From positions 434,001 through 498,000 of the forward strand of contig JBAOKB010000037.1 of the NCBI GenBank assembly GCA_037044905.1: a stretch of DNA of 64,000 nucleotides, read 5' to 3'. The translations under genes were made by a program, and so were the position numbers. The notes under the pieces are model-generated. The model had not been told where the DNA came from. It ran no database searches and saw only the letters and a program-made list of their open reading frames with translations. Shown here piece after piece: positions 32,361 to 44,181 of this stretch (the first letter of the stretch is position 1; each line of letters starts with the position of its first letter). Source of the stretch: Hortaea werneckii (taxonomy: Eukaryota; Ascomycota; Dothideomycetes; Mycosphaerellales; Teratosphaeriaceae).

Positions 32361-33077
32361 TTAGCCAGTAGACCGCGTGTTCAAGATCAGAGCCACAATC
32401 AACCTGCCTCATGTGTCAGCAACCAAATCCACGTCTTCAAATACGTTCCGCCCAACCACGTCGCGTAGGACTTACCCGTAAAGCCCCAGGACTTCTCCAA
32501 AAATCAATATCAACACCATGCCAACAAAGATCCTGCTCTGCTGCAGGTACGCTCGTACGCCGCTGTCCCCAACGATACCAATCGCATATCCGGCCGCGAG
32601 ACCTGTAAGACCCACGCTCAGTCCACAAGCAAGGTGTAGACAGCCTTCGTAAAGGGAGTAGGATTTCGTGGGCGGGGGCTTCATGTTGCCAGCGATCAGA
32701 ACAGACACAACTAGGGAGTAGACAGCGATGATTCCGGACATGACGACCGGGATCAATGACTACCAGACTATGTTAGCTCGCTCAAGATGCGTGTGTTCAA
32801 GCGAAAGGATTAGTGTAAATGTGTACCTTCATAATCAAGTCACTTCTGAATGTACCCACGCCTGCGATACCTATGCCGGACTTTGCGGTGCCATAGGCAG
32901 CTCCTATGCCTATTATCATGTTCCCTTATCAGCATACGAAGCTTCTATGCTGCCACATCACAGCGTAGCTACTGATCGGTACGAATGTATGCTCTTACAG
33001 CCGAATATCATTGCGAAAGCCACTCCTGCCATTCCCAAGAAGGGAGCGAACTTGGGCGTGAGATCCGCCTCTGCCAT
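32361..33077 (-). CDS. VMA11: V-ATPase proteolipid subunit c' (Vma11)
   Basis: Membrane rotor subunit of the vacuolar proton pump; the c' form is found in fungi. Four exons, 33077-32999, 32909-32827, 32759-32476 and 32403-32361, giving 162 residues; every phase agrees. Four transmembrane helices are readable. The sequence begins MAEADLTPKFAPFLGMAG, with the glycine-rich GAAYGTAKSGIGIAGVGTFR, and ends GLIVALILNTRSTG. The proton-carrying Glu is in LILIFGEVLGLYG. The N-terminus, SLIPVVMSGIIAVY and the HLACGLSVGLTGLAAGYAIG segment fit Vma11 rather than Vma3, in my reading of the family. Divergent from ROM2 with about 1.1 kb between. The acceptor of intron 1 is the AATAG before GCATAGG; the next AG would bring in a stop. 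Confidence 0.95.
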
Positions 33078-34183
33078 GATGGGCTCGGGTTGCGCGTATC
33101 GAAAGATCGGATGGAGGGGCACTGTTTACGGGTGGCTCGTCGGGGAGGAGAATGTGCTGGGAGGGCGTCTAGGCAAATGCGTCTGTTTGAGGCAACTGGC
33201 GAAGCTGTTCAAGATGCGGCAGTATCACGTTGGTCGGCGGAGAGGTGACGAGCATCACCGGCAGCCAGCAGCACGTGAGTTTGAGACCCGATAGCAAAAG
33301 TCGTGGGACGATGTCTTCAAATGTGCTTACCGCAAGCATTGGCAAATGCATAGTTGTACCTCCGGGATCAGGAGAGAGCTTACAAGCTGTATGCTTACTG
33401 ATAGATAGTTTGATGGGATTGTATATCTACATGTGTTGTATAGCTGCTGCACCCATTGATTGCAGTACCTGGAAGTAGTCATCGCAGGGTAAATTGCAAG
33501 TGATCAGGTCCGTGTGCCGTATCTGCTAGCGAAGCGAGCTGCAATGCAGGATGTGTGACTTGCATACGGACGATGGAACATTGTACGGCAATGTCATGCC
33601 ATCTTGCAAGGACAACGCCACGACTAAGCAAGTGCAGCAAATGTAGCCATTCGACGTTGTCTGGTTGTTTTTGCCTTGGAACAATCGTGTGGCAGATCCG
33701 GATCCAACATCAACATTTAGTCACGGAAACACCGGCCCTAACGTGGCGCTTGGGCCACCTCGGGTGTTCGTGTCTCGGCCGTGTCCTAGTCTTGGCTACT
33801 GGGTCCCTGTTCATGCTGCACTGTGCACATTCCACGGTGTCGCCGATATTGGGTGACTGAAGACTTGCAGCAACGAGATAGCTGAGAGTGAAGGATATTG
33901 AATCGGCCTCCAGTACAGGGCGGAGCGAAGATTGGAAGTTGTAGGGCGCGCCCAGTCGGTACCAAGGGTGTGCGCAAGACGCACGTGAGGGACCAGATAC
34001 GGATAAGGACTGGACGCTTGGACGTACTGCGAGGGTGGACCTGTGATAGAAAAAGGCGCGCGTGGGAAGAGCAATTGAGGGCAGAGGAGGATTGGCAGGC
34101 CGGATGTCTGCGGACATCTGCCGAGGAGCACGAAGAGAAAGAGCCAGCTGGAGTGAACGCAGCGCCCCCGCTCCCCCGCGAGC
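33078..34183. promoter_or_regulatory. Divergent VMA11 / ROM2 promoter region
   Basis: About 1.1 kb between two divergent genes. No gene-like frame is convincing; it should contain both promoters and a long ROM2 leader. No specific element was identified. Confidence 0.5.
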
Positions 34184-37100
34184 ATGGCCAGCTCACAGTA
34201 TCAACAGCCTCCTCGCGGAAGAGGAGGGTATCCACCGAGCGGAGCACCGTACGCGAATGGCGGTCCCGTACCTGATCGGGGCCACCCTGCAGCTGCCCAG
34301 CGAGATGCAGCCTTCAGCAACATCTTCGGCGCGCAGCCTCCCCGGGAAGGAGTCAGACTATGACATCCGCCACGCCACCAATGTCGAGTGAACGAGCAGC
34401 GACGATGAGTTCGGCAACTGCACAAGGCTACATGCCCCGCGCGCCACCTGTACGACCCGGGATCAGCGGAGGCATGAATGGTGGCTATCCGATGATGGGC
34501 AGCAGTCCCAGCATGACCAACCTTCCGCAACAGCCTTATGTCAACGGGGCAGGAGCAGGATCGAGCTCGCCGCAGAGAAGGCCAGTGCCGCCTCCGCAGC
34601 AAGGCGGTATGCCACAACCCATTCGTCCTGACCGAGTGCCATACGGCGCTCCACAGCGAATGGATCCGCGTGGCCCTCCTGCCCCTGGACCCTACCAGCG
34701 CTCGTTCTCAAATAGGCCCTATCCGCCGGGTGGCCCGCCGGGACCGGCAATGAACTCTGACTCCTACCGCACTCAATCGCTCGCTTCGAATCCACGGCCT
34801 AATTACCAACCTCCAGGTGGACAGTATGGCACCAATCCGGCACATTCGTTGCGTGGGCCGCCACCGGGATATATGAACCACTTGGCGCGCACCACTGCCC
34901 AGGGACGGGTTGTCCCTGAACGGACAGGTGATGAGCGTACGATGAGCATGAGCTCCTATACAAGAGATGCAGATTACATGCAGACAATGTCAGGGCGGGT
35001 GATCCCAAACAGAAGGCGGGAGAGTGGAGATGCGCTGAGTGAGGCAAGCACAATGACAAATGGATACCACCCGGATCGGATACCCCCTCCCGGTCCGTAT
35101 GCGAATGGCGGCAGGCAGCCGAGCAGCGGAAGCATGACGAGCCAGAGCAGGACGATGAGCATGGCTTCCACAGTTGCTTCGCCGTACGCAATGGCAGGCG
35201 CCGCAGACGGAACAACCCCACGACCTAGCGTGAGTGGCGCACATCGTACGAACAGCCAGGCTACCGCGACAAGTACTATGGTTGCGCAGAAGCGGCCGTC
35301 ACTCGTCTATGGCGCTCTATTATCGAATGTTGCCCAGGCTTTCAGGGAACGAATCGCAATGACCGAGAAGGAAAAAGACGGGCTGGTCTATAAGAGTGCT
35401 TTCTCTGGCTACGAGGCTGTCGATCTCATTTCCTACATTATCCGAACTTCCGACCGAAATCTTGCTCTTCTACTAGGCCGAAGCTTAGATGCGCAGAAAT
35501 TCTTTCACGAAGTTGCATACGCGCATAGATTGAGGGATAGCCAGACCGAGGTCTATCAATTCCGCGAAACGCTCGGCGGGGACGACATTGGCAGTGGGGA
35601 GGTCAATGGTGTCTTTACGCTTCTGACCGAGTGTTATAGCCCGACTTGCAACCGAGATAATTTGTGCTATTCGATTGCTTGTCCACGGCGACTGGAGCAA
35701 CAGCAGAGGCTCAACATGAAGGTGACGCCTGGATTGAAGCGCGAGACGAGCAGAAGCTCGCTGCACGATGAGGCAGAGAACGAGCAGAAGTTGTGGATCA
35801 ACACCGTTAGCAAAGAAATTTCCGACTCAGTCAGCGACAAAGAGAAGAAGCGACAGGAAGTCATCTCAGAGATCATGTACACCGAAAGGGACTTCGTCAA
35901 GGATCTCGAGTATCTTCGTGACTTCTGGATCAAGCCCCTGAGAACACCTGAAATATCTCCTATTCCGGAGCACAGGAGAGAAAAGTTCATTCGCACGGTC
36001 TTTTCCAATTGCCAGGAGGTGCACAGTGTGAACGCACGAATGGCATCCGCACTCACAAGAAGGCAGCAGCAGAATCCTGTAGTCAGGAATCTTGGCGACA
36101 TCTTCCTCGAGTACGTGGGGCAATTCCACCCTTTTATTAAATACGGTGCCAATCAGCTCTTCGGGAAGTTTGAATTTGAGAAGGAAAAGAGCAGTAATCC
36201 TGCTTTCGCACGATTCGTGGAACAGACTGAAAGACTGAAAGAAAGTCGGAAATTGGAGCTCAACGGGTACTTGACGAAACCGACGACCAGATTAGCTCGG
36301 TACCCATTGCTGCTGGAGAATGTCTTGAAGTACACTGCCGACGACAACCCCGACAAGAGCGACGTACCGAAGGCGATCGAAGCAATCAGGAAGACGCTGT
36401 CAAGAGTGAACGAAGAGTCTGGCAAGGCGGAGAACCACTACAACCTTATGAGTCTGAACGCGCAGCTCAAATGGGGTTCAATCCCTCACATGGACCTCAA
36501 ACTCACCGAAGAGAGCAGACAGTTGATCTTCAAGAGCAACTTGAAAAAGACGCCGACATCCGAGCAGGCTGATGTGACCGCATATTTGTTTGATCATGCT
36601 GTGTTGCTGGTGAGGGTGAAGGTGGTGAATAAGAAAGAAGAGGTGCGAGTCTACCGAAAGCCAATACCCTTGGAGCTTTTACAGATCAAGGAGATGGATG
36701 CCGTGCTTCCGCGCATGGGAATCACGAAGCGACCGAGCAGTTCGATGATACCTGGTGTTGGGAGAAGTCAGGCAAGGCCTAGCGCGGCGGCCGATGGCGC
36801 TAATGGGTTCCCAATCACCTTCAAAGGTCTCGGCAAAGGCGGTTACGAATTGACGCTCTACTGCACCAGTCAGATCCAAAGAGAGAAGTGGATGGAACAC
36901 ATCCAAACACAGAAGGAGAAATTGAGCGAACGCCACAAGATCTTCACCATGACGAAGCTGTCTGAAGGCTTCTTTAATACCACCGTCAAAATCAACTGTT
37001 GCAGACCGATCGACGGCGGCAGGAAATTGGTGATAGGGACAGACTTCGGTGTGTATTTAAGCGACCGGAAGCCGAAGGATGCGTCACAGAAACCAAGAAG

Positions 37101-38055
37101 GCTGTTAGAGGTCAGACTCGTCAGTCAGGTCGAGGTGCTAGAGCAGCATCAGATTCTCATCGTCCTGGCGGACAAGGCGGTCTACACCTACCCGCTTGAG
37201 GCACTAGACCCAGAGGAAGGCCCTAGTGCACCAAGCAAACGTGGAAGGAGAATCTGCCATGCGAACTACATCAACGCCGGCATGTGCAACGGACAGACTC
37301 TAGTATGCTGCGTCAAGAGTTCAAGCTTGAGCAGCACTGTCAAAGTCTTCGAGCCGATGGACTCCATGACCAAGGGGAAGAAGAAGAGCGGCTTTGCCAA
37401 GATGCTCGCAAGCGGTCAAGAGATGCTGAAGCCGTACAAGGAGTTCTACATCCCTATGGAAAGCAATAGCATCCACTTTCTCCGCAGCAAACTCTGCGTC
37501 GGCGGTGCTAAAGGCTTTGAGATTGTCAGCCTGGAGACGCTCGAGACCCAATCTCTCCTCGACCAAGCCGACACGTCCCTCGACTTCGTGGCACGGAGGG
37601 AGAACGTCAAACCCATCTACATTGAGCGGAACACCTCCGAGTTCCTGCTCTGCTACAACGACTTCAGCTTCTACGTCAACAAGAACGGATGGCGAGCGCG
37701 CGGCGACTGGAAGATCCTCTGGGAAGGCAGTCCGCAGGCGTTTGCGACGTGGGGTGAGAAATACATCCTCGCGTTTGAGCCCGAGTTTATCGAGATCCGG
37801 AGCGCCGAGAGTGGAGGGTTGGTGTGCATCCAGACGCACAAGAACATCCGGTTCTTGCACCAGAGTACGCGTGAGGTAAGTTCTGGATTCCCCAAACAGC
37901 CTTGCCTTTCTCTTCTTGGCAGATTCCTCAATCAGGCTATTCACGAGAATGAATTTAATGGCTGACCAAACCCATCTCTACAGATCTTATTCGCGTACGA
38001 AGATGAAATGGGAGAGGACGTGATTGCGTCTTTGGACTTCTGGGGCCGTAGCTAA
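34184..38055 (+). CDS. ROM2: Rho1 guanine nucleotide exchange factor Rom2, one frame break
   Basis: Activates Rho1 in the cell-wall integrity pathway at the plasma membrane. Read from ATG at 34184 (MASSQYQQPPRGRGG). Exons 34184-37875 and 37984-38055 with a 108-nt intron (GTAAGT...TACAG). Order: Pro/Ser-rich disordered N-terminus (about 370 residues), DEP domain (LVYKSAFSGYEAVDLISYII), RhoGEF/DH (KRQEVISEIMYTERDFVKDLEYL to ENVLKYT), PH, then a CNH/citron domain (FFNTTVKINCCRPID to the end, ASLDFWGRS). The frame is broken at 34340-34346 (CCCCGGG): one more C or G joins AQPP to GRSQTMTSATPP and gives 1254 residues. If the lower ATG at 34360 were used, the protein would lack about 59 residues, so the break may be biologically tolerable. 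The N-terminal extension matches the composition of Rom2 leaders. Confidence 0.94.
34340..34346 (+). other. Frame break in ROM2 (CCCCGGG)
   Basis: One base missing in the C or G run; upstream MASSQYQQ... frame and downstream MTSATPP... frame are both proline/serine-rich in the same style. Confidence 0.65.
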
Positions 38056-40794
38056 TTTAGGCACCGGAAAAAGAAACAAACAAGAGGAAAAGAACGAATT
38101 CTTACTGAGCTTGATCACTGAGCTGCTGTTTCCTTCTCTCCTTCTCCCTGCTTTGCCGAGAGCGAATTTTTCACGATGTTAGGTAGGGCACTTGCTAGTG
38201 ATCTTCATGCCTCGTTTCTCTTCCGCGACAAGTCTGCGCTCGCCGGTGCAGTCGCCTTGTCGCAACGGCGCCGCGAAAGCCGATGCGTCCTGCCCAAACG
38301 CAGTTTGTCGGTAGCACATGATCCGCATAGCGGAGATATGGAAGGCACGAGCTAGGGACGCCCTCGTGGAAGAAGGAAGGCAGGCATTCACAAGCCGCGA
38401 TCTGATGCTTGGGATGTGGGACAGAGATCGAGAATGCAATTCGGCATGACTATTATCATGATTGTTCATGGGCAGTCTGGGGATACGAGAAAGGATGATG
38501 ATGACCTGTGTACTTCTTTCCACGGGTTCACTTTCTGCGCTTGTTGGTGAAGGGAAGTTTCTCACGTATTCAAGTGCAACTCGTTAGTTCTCTTTCGTAG
38601 AGCGTAAATCTGGAGGCGTGTATACGTATGGACATCTATTTTGATGCCCATTTCATTTTGCTTGCTAGATCGGGGAAGGCGAAAGCTTCCCATTTTCTGT
38701 CCTTTTTTTTTTTTTTTCTTTCACTCAGTTTCTATTATTGAAGTCACAGGAGAGATATATCCCTATAAACTGGTCGATGACTGGTGCGGATTTAACTTTG
38801 ATTGACGATATAGGTGATCCGCCTCCCTGGGATTAAGGCTGTCGCAAAGAATTGTTTCAGTCTACAACGCTCTATGTTCGTCGCATTATTATCTTGTATC
38901 TTGCGACGGAGCAGAGCTGTCCCTTACACGTCTAGACCTAACAATTGTGGACAACAGTACAGACTTCCTCCATGAGGTGTTGAGCGACTTGCACGTGTCA
39001 GCAGCACAGCGTGGGACCGTTGCCCAGTTGAAAGGCTTATTGCCAGAGCTTATTCCTCCTATCGTTATCACCATTCCAGAAGGTTCCCAACGCAGACAGG
39101 ATTCCGAACTCCCACCCTATTACCTGTATTATTATTGTTATAGCTGTGAGTAAGGTCCCAAGCTTTTTCTCGTGTCTCATCGCTCCATGATTCCAACATT
39201 TCGGGGCCACTATTGACAGCGATGATGGGAATTTTCTTTCTTCCTCGTCGCTTGTGTTAACCTGTTACGGTAGAATTATGGCTGCAGGTGTAAAAAGGTT
39301 TCACAGACGAAAGGAGAGGGGGTGTTGGTGCGACCGGGAAAGCAAAAGGTTAGCCCTACATCATGACAAGCACGGGGGATGTCTATTTTGTTTGATGTAA
39401 AGGGACGCGTCTCCTCTCCCACGAAATGAGGGGAAAGCTGGAGGTTTTCCCGCCGTAGGGCTGGGCTGGGATGGGTTCCTGGCGAGAAGAAGCTGTCGTA
39501 GTCGTGGAGGGATCTCCTTGCTCTTAATCAGCCTAATTGAGCTTGCAACCCTGTTTCACAGCTTCGGCAGGTCCCCGGGCGTTCGAGACTTCGTGAGCCT
39601 GTCACTCGGGTGTACCGCATATATGTTACAACTTCATATCGGTAGGTGTTCGTTGCAAACCCTCCCTCCCCTGGTGTTTGGCGTTGTCGCTCAATTCTCG
39701 AGGCAGCATGCGTCATGTCTGATCTTGATGAAAGGATACGCAGCGCCGGCGGCGGCGTTTAAGATATCCCGTCGACTATGTGGCTGCTTGCGAAGTGCGA
39801 TCACCACTTTGGCTTGCGCGTCCACTTTAAGTCCCATTTAGTGCCATGCATATCAACCGTTCTTCAGCTGGCTGTGCGCGGCTTTGTGTCAGCGCAGCCT
39901 ACCTTCATCTCCCTGTTGAAGACTACGCAAGGAGATGGCGCAATCAAAGTTTCAGTCCGCCGTCTGCTTTCCTCGTTTGCTAGCTGCAACGTAACCGGTA
40001 ATTGGGGCTTCTCAGGTTGGCTAGAGACTGGTTGGGCGCTGTAGCTACTGGTAAACTACTCTTTCGCTGGGATAGCAGCACCTTTCCTTTCCGGTGCCTT
40101 CCAGTCTGTTGACGGACCCACTTCGCTCTGTTCCCCCTCCTGCCTCGCGTCCAAGCTCTGTCGACATCACTGGGCGATCTGCAACGAAGCCCATCTATCT
40201 CATGCCTTGACCATCTATCACTTCACGCCATTGTTTTCATCGTTCCCAGCCACTCTTCCCCTTCCATCGCTCCTGGACACGACTGACGTCTACGTAAATA
40301 CTGCCATTCTCAGTTCAGCCTTTCGTGTCAGCGTGGCTTAGCTCATCAGCATCGTTCGTGTTCGAAGATAGTAGTCAGTCAACCTTATCAATCCACTCGA
40401 AGCCCGGGACGGGATTCCTGCAGCCCGCTTGGCTTGCGCGACATCTTACAAGGTACGCCCGGCTCTCCTCTCTTTGCTGCCGTGTGCAATTACTGGTGCG
40501 CCCGTCTCGACGATTCAAAAGCGACACGAGCTTGAAAGCGACAACCTGCCTCATGGCTTTGCGACAGAACTGACAAGTGTACCAGTCAGTGAGTGTTAGC
40601 AGCGCCACATATCGGACAGGGGAGAGCGATTGGCTTTGCAACGGTCACCGGCTTCTCGTTTTAGCACAAAATAAGTTCCCACCGGTCTCAGCCCAGGACA
40701 TTCACAGCATTATTCGTCGCGACACCTTTCTTGCAGCTGCGCCCTCTCTTTCTTTCTGCAGACCTGCACGCATACTGCAGACGCACCTCGCGAC
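38056..40794. other. Long non-coding stretch between ROM2 and OCH1-like
   Basis: About 2.7 kb without a supportable gene. A 17-18 base T tract is at 38703-38720. A short plus-strand frame near 38947-39153 starts MDNSTDFLHEVLSD but has no supporting context. The right half is pyrimidine-rich and probably the promoter and leader of the mannosyltransferase gene. Confidence 0.55.
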
Positions 40795-42033
40795 ATGATC
40801 ACGTTTCGCCGAGCGCTCATTGTAGCGGCTGCCATCCTCACATGCTTCCTACTCCTGCGGCACACCAACACCCATGTCGCGGCACCAATAGTCAGCAACT
40901 CACCCAAACCGACGGGTAGCTATGAGGATAATCGAAAGATACAAGATACACCGGCCAAAGCAGCTTCTCCTGCTACCTCCGAAGCTCCCGAAGCGGCAAA
41001 GGCCATAGTATCCGCATTACCATGGGACGGTGACAATGGTGGACGGGTAGCACTGGCAAAGAAGCCACAACAGCAGGTGCCCCTAGAGAACCTGAAGGCC
41101 ATGCCTCTGCGCAAACAGCTCTCATATGCCTTTCCTTACGATGTCGAGGGCAAATTCCCAGCCTACGTCTGGCAAACGTGGAAGTACACACCTGCCGATG
41201 GCAAGTTCGACGAGGCCTTCAGGCCTGCAGAGGCTTCCTGGACTGAGCTCCATCCCAACTTCGTACACGAGGTCATTACAGATGCAGTCGCAGGTCACCT
41301 GATCAAGCACTTCTACGCGAGCATCCCGGAGGTCGTGGAAGCATACCAAGCATTGCCAGAGCCGGTACTGAAGGCCGACTTCTTCCGGTATCTGATTCTG
41401 TTGGCAAGAGGAGGCATCTACAGCGACATTGATACTAGCGCGCTCAAGTCTGCCGTCGAATGGGTACCGCAGGAGGTGCCACGCAGCACATACGGCTTGG
41501 TGATCGGTATCGAGGCAGACCCGGACAGGCCGGATTGGCACGAATGGTATTCACGCAGGATCCAGTTCTGTCAGTGGACCATTCAAAGCAAGCCTGGTCA
41601 TCCCGTCCTCGTCGATCTGGTCGCGACGATCACAGAAGAGACGCTCAAGAGGAAGCAAGCAAGCGAGCTGGACAAGCAGCACATGAAGAGCGTGGTGGAG
41701 TTCACAGGACCTGGCGTCTGGACCGACGCCGTTTTCAAGTTCTTCAATAACGCGGAGTTCTTCGACATGAGCACGAGCAAGGGTAATATCACTTGGCAAC
41801 AATTCACGGGCATCACGCAAGCGAAGAAGGTCGGCGATGTGGTCGTGCTGCCCATCACCAGCTTCTCCCCGGGTGTTGGCCAAATGGGCGCTGGCGAGGA
41901 CGATGACCCGATGGCCTTTGTGAAACACAGCTTTGAGGGTAAGCTTTTTACCCACCCCCGTGCCGCGTAAGACGTAATACTGACTTTGATCACAGGTTCA
42001 TGGAAGCCAGAAGACGAGCGTCACGTTGGCTAA
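40795..42033 (+). CDS. Och1-like alpha-1,6-mannosyltransferase (GT32)
   Basis: Golgi type II membrane glycosyltransferase of the initiation-specific N-glycan mannosyltransferase family. Exons 40795-41938 and 41996-42033 with a 57-nt intron (GTAAGC...CACAG), giving 393 residues. The N-terminus (FRRALIVAAAILTCFLLL) is a signal anchor, followed by a Ser/Pro-rich stem. The catalytic region begins FPAYVWQTWKYTP and contains the sugar-nucleotide DxD in YSDIDTSALK near residue 213, preceded by KADFFRYLILLARGG, a hallmark of GT32. The C-terminus ends FEGSWKPEDERHVG. A functional Och1 versus a paralogue (Hoc1-type) cannot be separated here. Confidence 0.92.
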
Positions 42034-43012
42034 ATCAGCTCGCCCCGATTGTGCCGCCGTACGACCAGCGGCTGACGAAGTTACGCCTTTGAATGCTGAA
42101 ACGTGTCCCGACGCTCGCGTCGATCGCTGTCTTCGTAACACGCGGATCTTCGCGATGCGATCGAACGATTCGAAGACCTGGCCTGACATGCATCAGCCCG
42201 AATCGAGGACAACGTGACAGCGCTTTCACTTCTTCGAAACCCAGTTGTCGACCGGGCCCGTCGCTCAAGACATCTTCTTATTTTTTTTTCTGCGCCCGAG
42301 AACGAGGGTTGACTTCAGACCAGTGGCTTCTCCACAGCCCATTTTTTACTTTTAATTTTTTTCCTTGCAACAACAGCATTCAGAGCGAGCATAGCATTGG
42401 ACATATACAACACCGCCATTCAAGCGCTGAATGGGTTCGCGCGATCATTGGTTATTTGGCTAAGCCTATGGCATGGAGGCCTTGCCGTCTTTCTTGCGTA
42501 CAGCGGAATGAGTGTTATGTTTGGCGCACTGGACGGGTGGGATAGACGGGAAATGCCTTTATTTTGCTTTCATGACGATGGGGAGGGAGAGAGAGCTACA
42601 TGTAACAATTCTTCTATAGAGTATGCGGCCAATGGGAAACCAAGAGGGAGTTTATAGATTCTTCCTGGTGTCGATTGCTCTTCTCTTATTCCCACCTATT
42701 GGATGCGCTATGATCTTACGCTAGAGACTGGTGATGCTGCGTTATTTCCAGGACGTGCAAGACATTCTTGCGATTCAAATGCGGCTCTCGTCGTGCACAC
42801 GCGCTGTTACGCACGTCGCATCGTCCACGATGTCGGGCTCCATCTGCCGAAGCATTCACCGGCGACCGCGGCTATAGCGGGAGCTGCCCGCAGAGTTGCA
42901 TCCTCCATCCATCTACACATGCAGGAGATAGTAAAGCATCTTTTATACGGGATTGTTTTGCGCTTGAAGCAAAGGAATACAACTAGTTGGCATTAAAGAG
43001 AGGTTGGCAGTC
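42034..43012. other. Intergenic spacer
   Basis: About 980 bases with T-rich sequence just after the upstream stop (likely 3' UTR) and no supportable gene. Confidence 0.6.
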
Positions 43013-44028
43013 ATGTCCAAGCTATCGGAACCTCTGAAGGCATTCATCAATGCCGCCCACGCCCGGCCAAACACTACTCCGGCGCCAAGGCACATTGGAT
43101 CCGTCTATGAGAAGGTCGCTCAAGATGCATCGGCCAAGTCTGTAGGCATGCCAGCATGGCTGACGGCTTCTGTGCGTTGTCTCACGCATAGCGTTCATTG
43201 CAAATGTAGTTCGCACCGCTTACCATGTACGCTAGACGGCCGCCACCATGACGATGAACTCGCCACGCTCAATGCTAGAGCTGTACGGCTTAGCAACCTC
43301 ACCAACCCAGGCCCAGGGCCAGAACAATGGCGTCTGGGCCGCCGAACTAATGCGTGAGGTCGGACTGAAATGTATAGGACTCAACGGGGTTCGTGCACCA
43401 AACCATAACTACCCATCCCCTCATTACCTCCCCAGCGAGAACTAACCAAACAATCCAGGTCCCACGAACCATCAACACCCTAGGCGAATTCTACAACGGC
43501 CTACCCCCCGAGATCCAATCCGAGCTGAAGAAGCGCCAGCCCCGCCGCCACCTCTCCCAACAACACATCGACTCCACGCTGCACCGGGGCAAGGCCCTAT
43601 GGGAGAGCATCTACCGGCCCTTCAGCGACAAACTGACGAACAAGCTCGCGCAGTCGCATCCCGATCTGCCCGTGTTCATCATCGAGGGGGAGTACGGCGC
43701 ACTGTTCTCAGACCCCGCATACCCCGACGGAGGCAACCACGATCCTAACCGGCCCAACATCGGGCGCGTGCTGATGTCCATCTTAGCTGTAGCTGTACTG
43801 CGAGCGCAGACGGGTGTTGGACCGCAGGTGGTGAGTCACTTATTCGGGCTGCGGAAGGCGTACGAGGACGGCACGGCGGAGGCGGAGCCCGAGGTGCAGG
43901 GGGGTAAGTGGTTGGCGAGCAATGAGGGGAGCTATTGGTTGTTGGAACAGGTCGATCGGATTGTCGAGGCCATTGGGGAAGGGAGGAGGAGTACGTTCGC
44001 TCCTGGAATGGAGAAGGCTAAGTTGTGA
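43013..44028 (+). CDS. AhpD-like / carboxymuconolactone-decarboxylase-fold protein
   Basis: Three exons, 43013-43171, 43236-43388 and 43459-44028, giving 293 residues with consistent phases. Start MSKLSEPLKAFINAAHARPN; introns are 64 and 70 nt (GTGCGT...CTAG and GTTCGT...CCAG). The central part (MLELYGLATSPT, WAAELMREVGLKCIGLNGVPRTINTLGEFYNGLP) and the C-terminal half (NIGRVLMSILAVAVLRAQTGVGPQVVSHLFGLRKA) resemble the all-helical AhpD-like superfamily in ascomycete proteins of unknown function. The canonical CxxC of peroxidatic AhpD is not seen, so activity is doubtful. The call rests on general fold resemblance and is tentative. Confidence 0.7.
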
Positions 44029-44181
44029 AAAAACAGGAACGGTGCGATGTGGAAAGAAAATTGTTTGTCTTTTTTTTTTTTTTTTCTTTTGGAAATATCC
44101 CTGGACGGATTGTATACAATTTTGATTTTCCTAATGCACGCTATTATGTGTCATGACCAACTTCGCAAATGGTATCTTCCC

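Noticed and set aside
34360..37875. ROM2 starting at the ATG at 34360 as the only start
   Set aside because: The upstream MASSQYQQPP frame has Rom2-like composition and joins after one base; 34360 is kept only as an alternative.
38947..39153. Short frame MDNSTDFLHEVLSD...
   Set aside because: Reads slightly protein-like but is isolated, with no exon partner or recognisable family.
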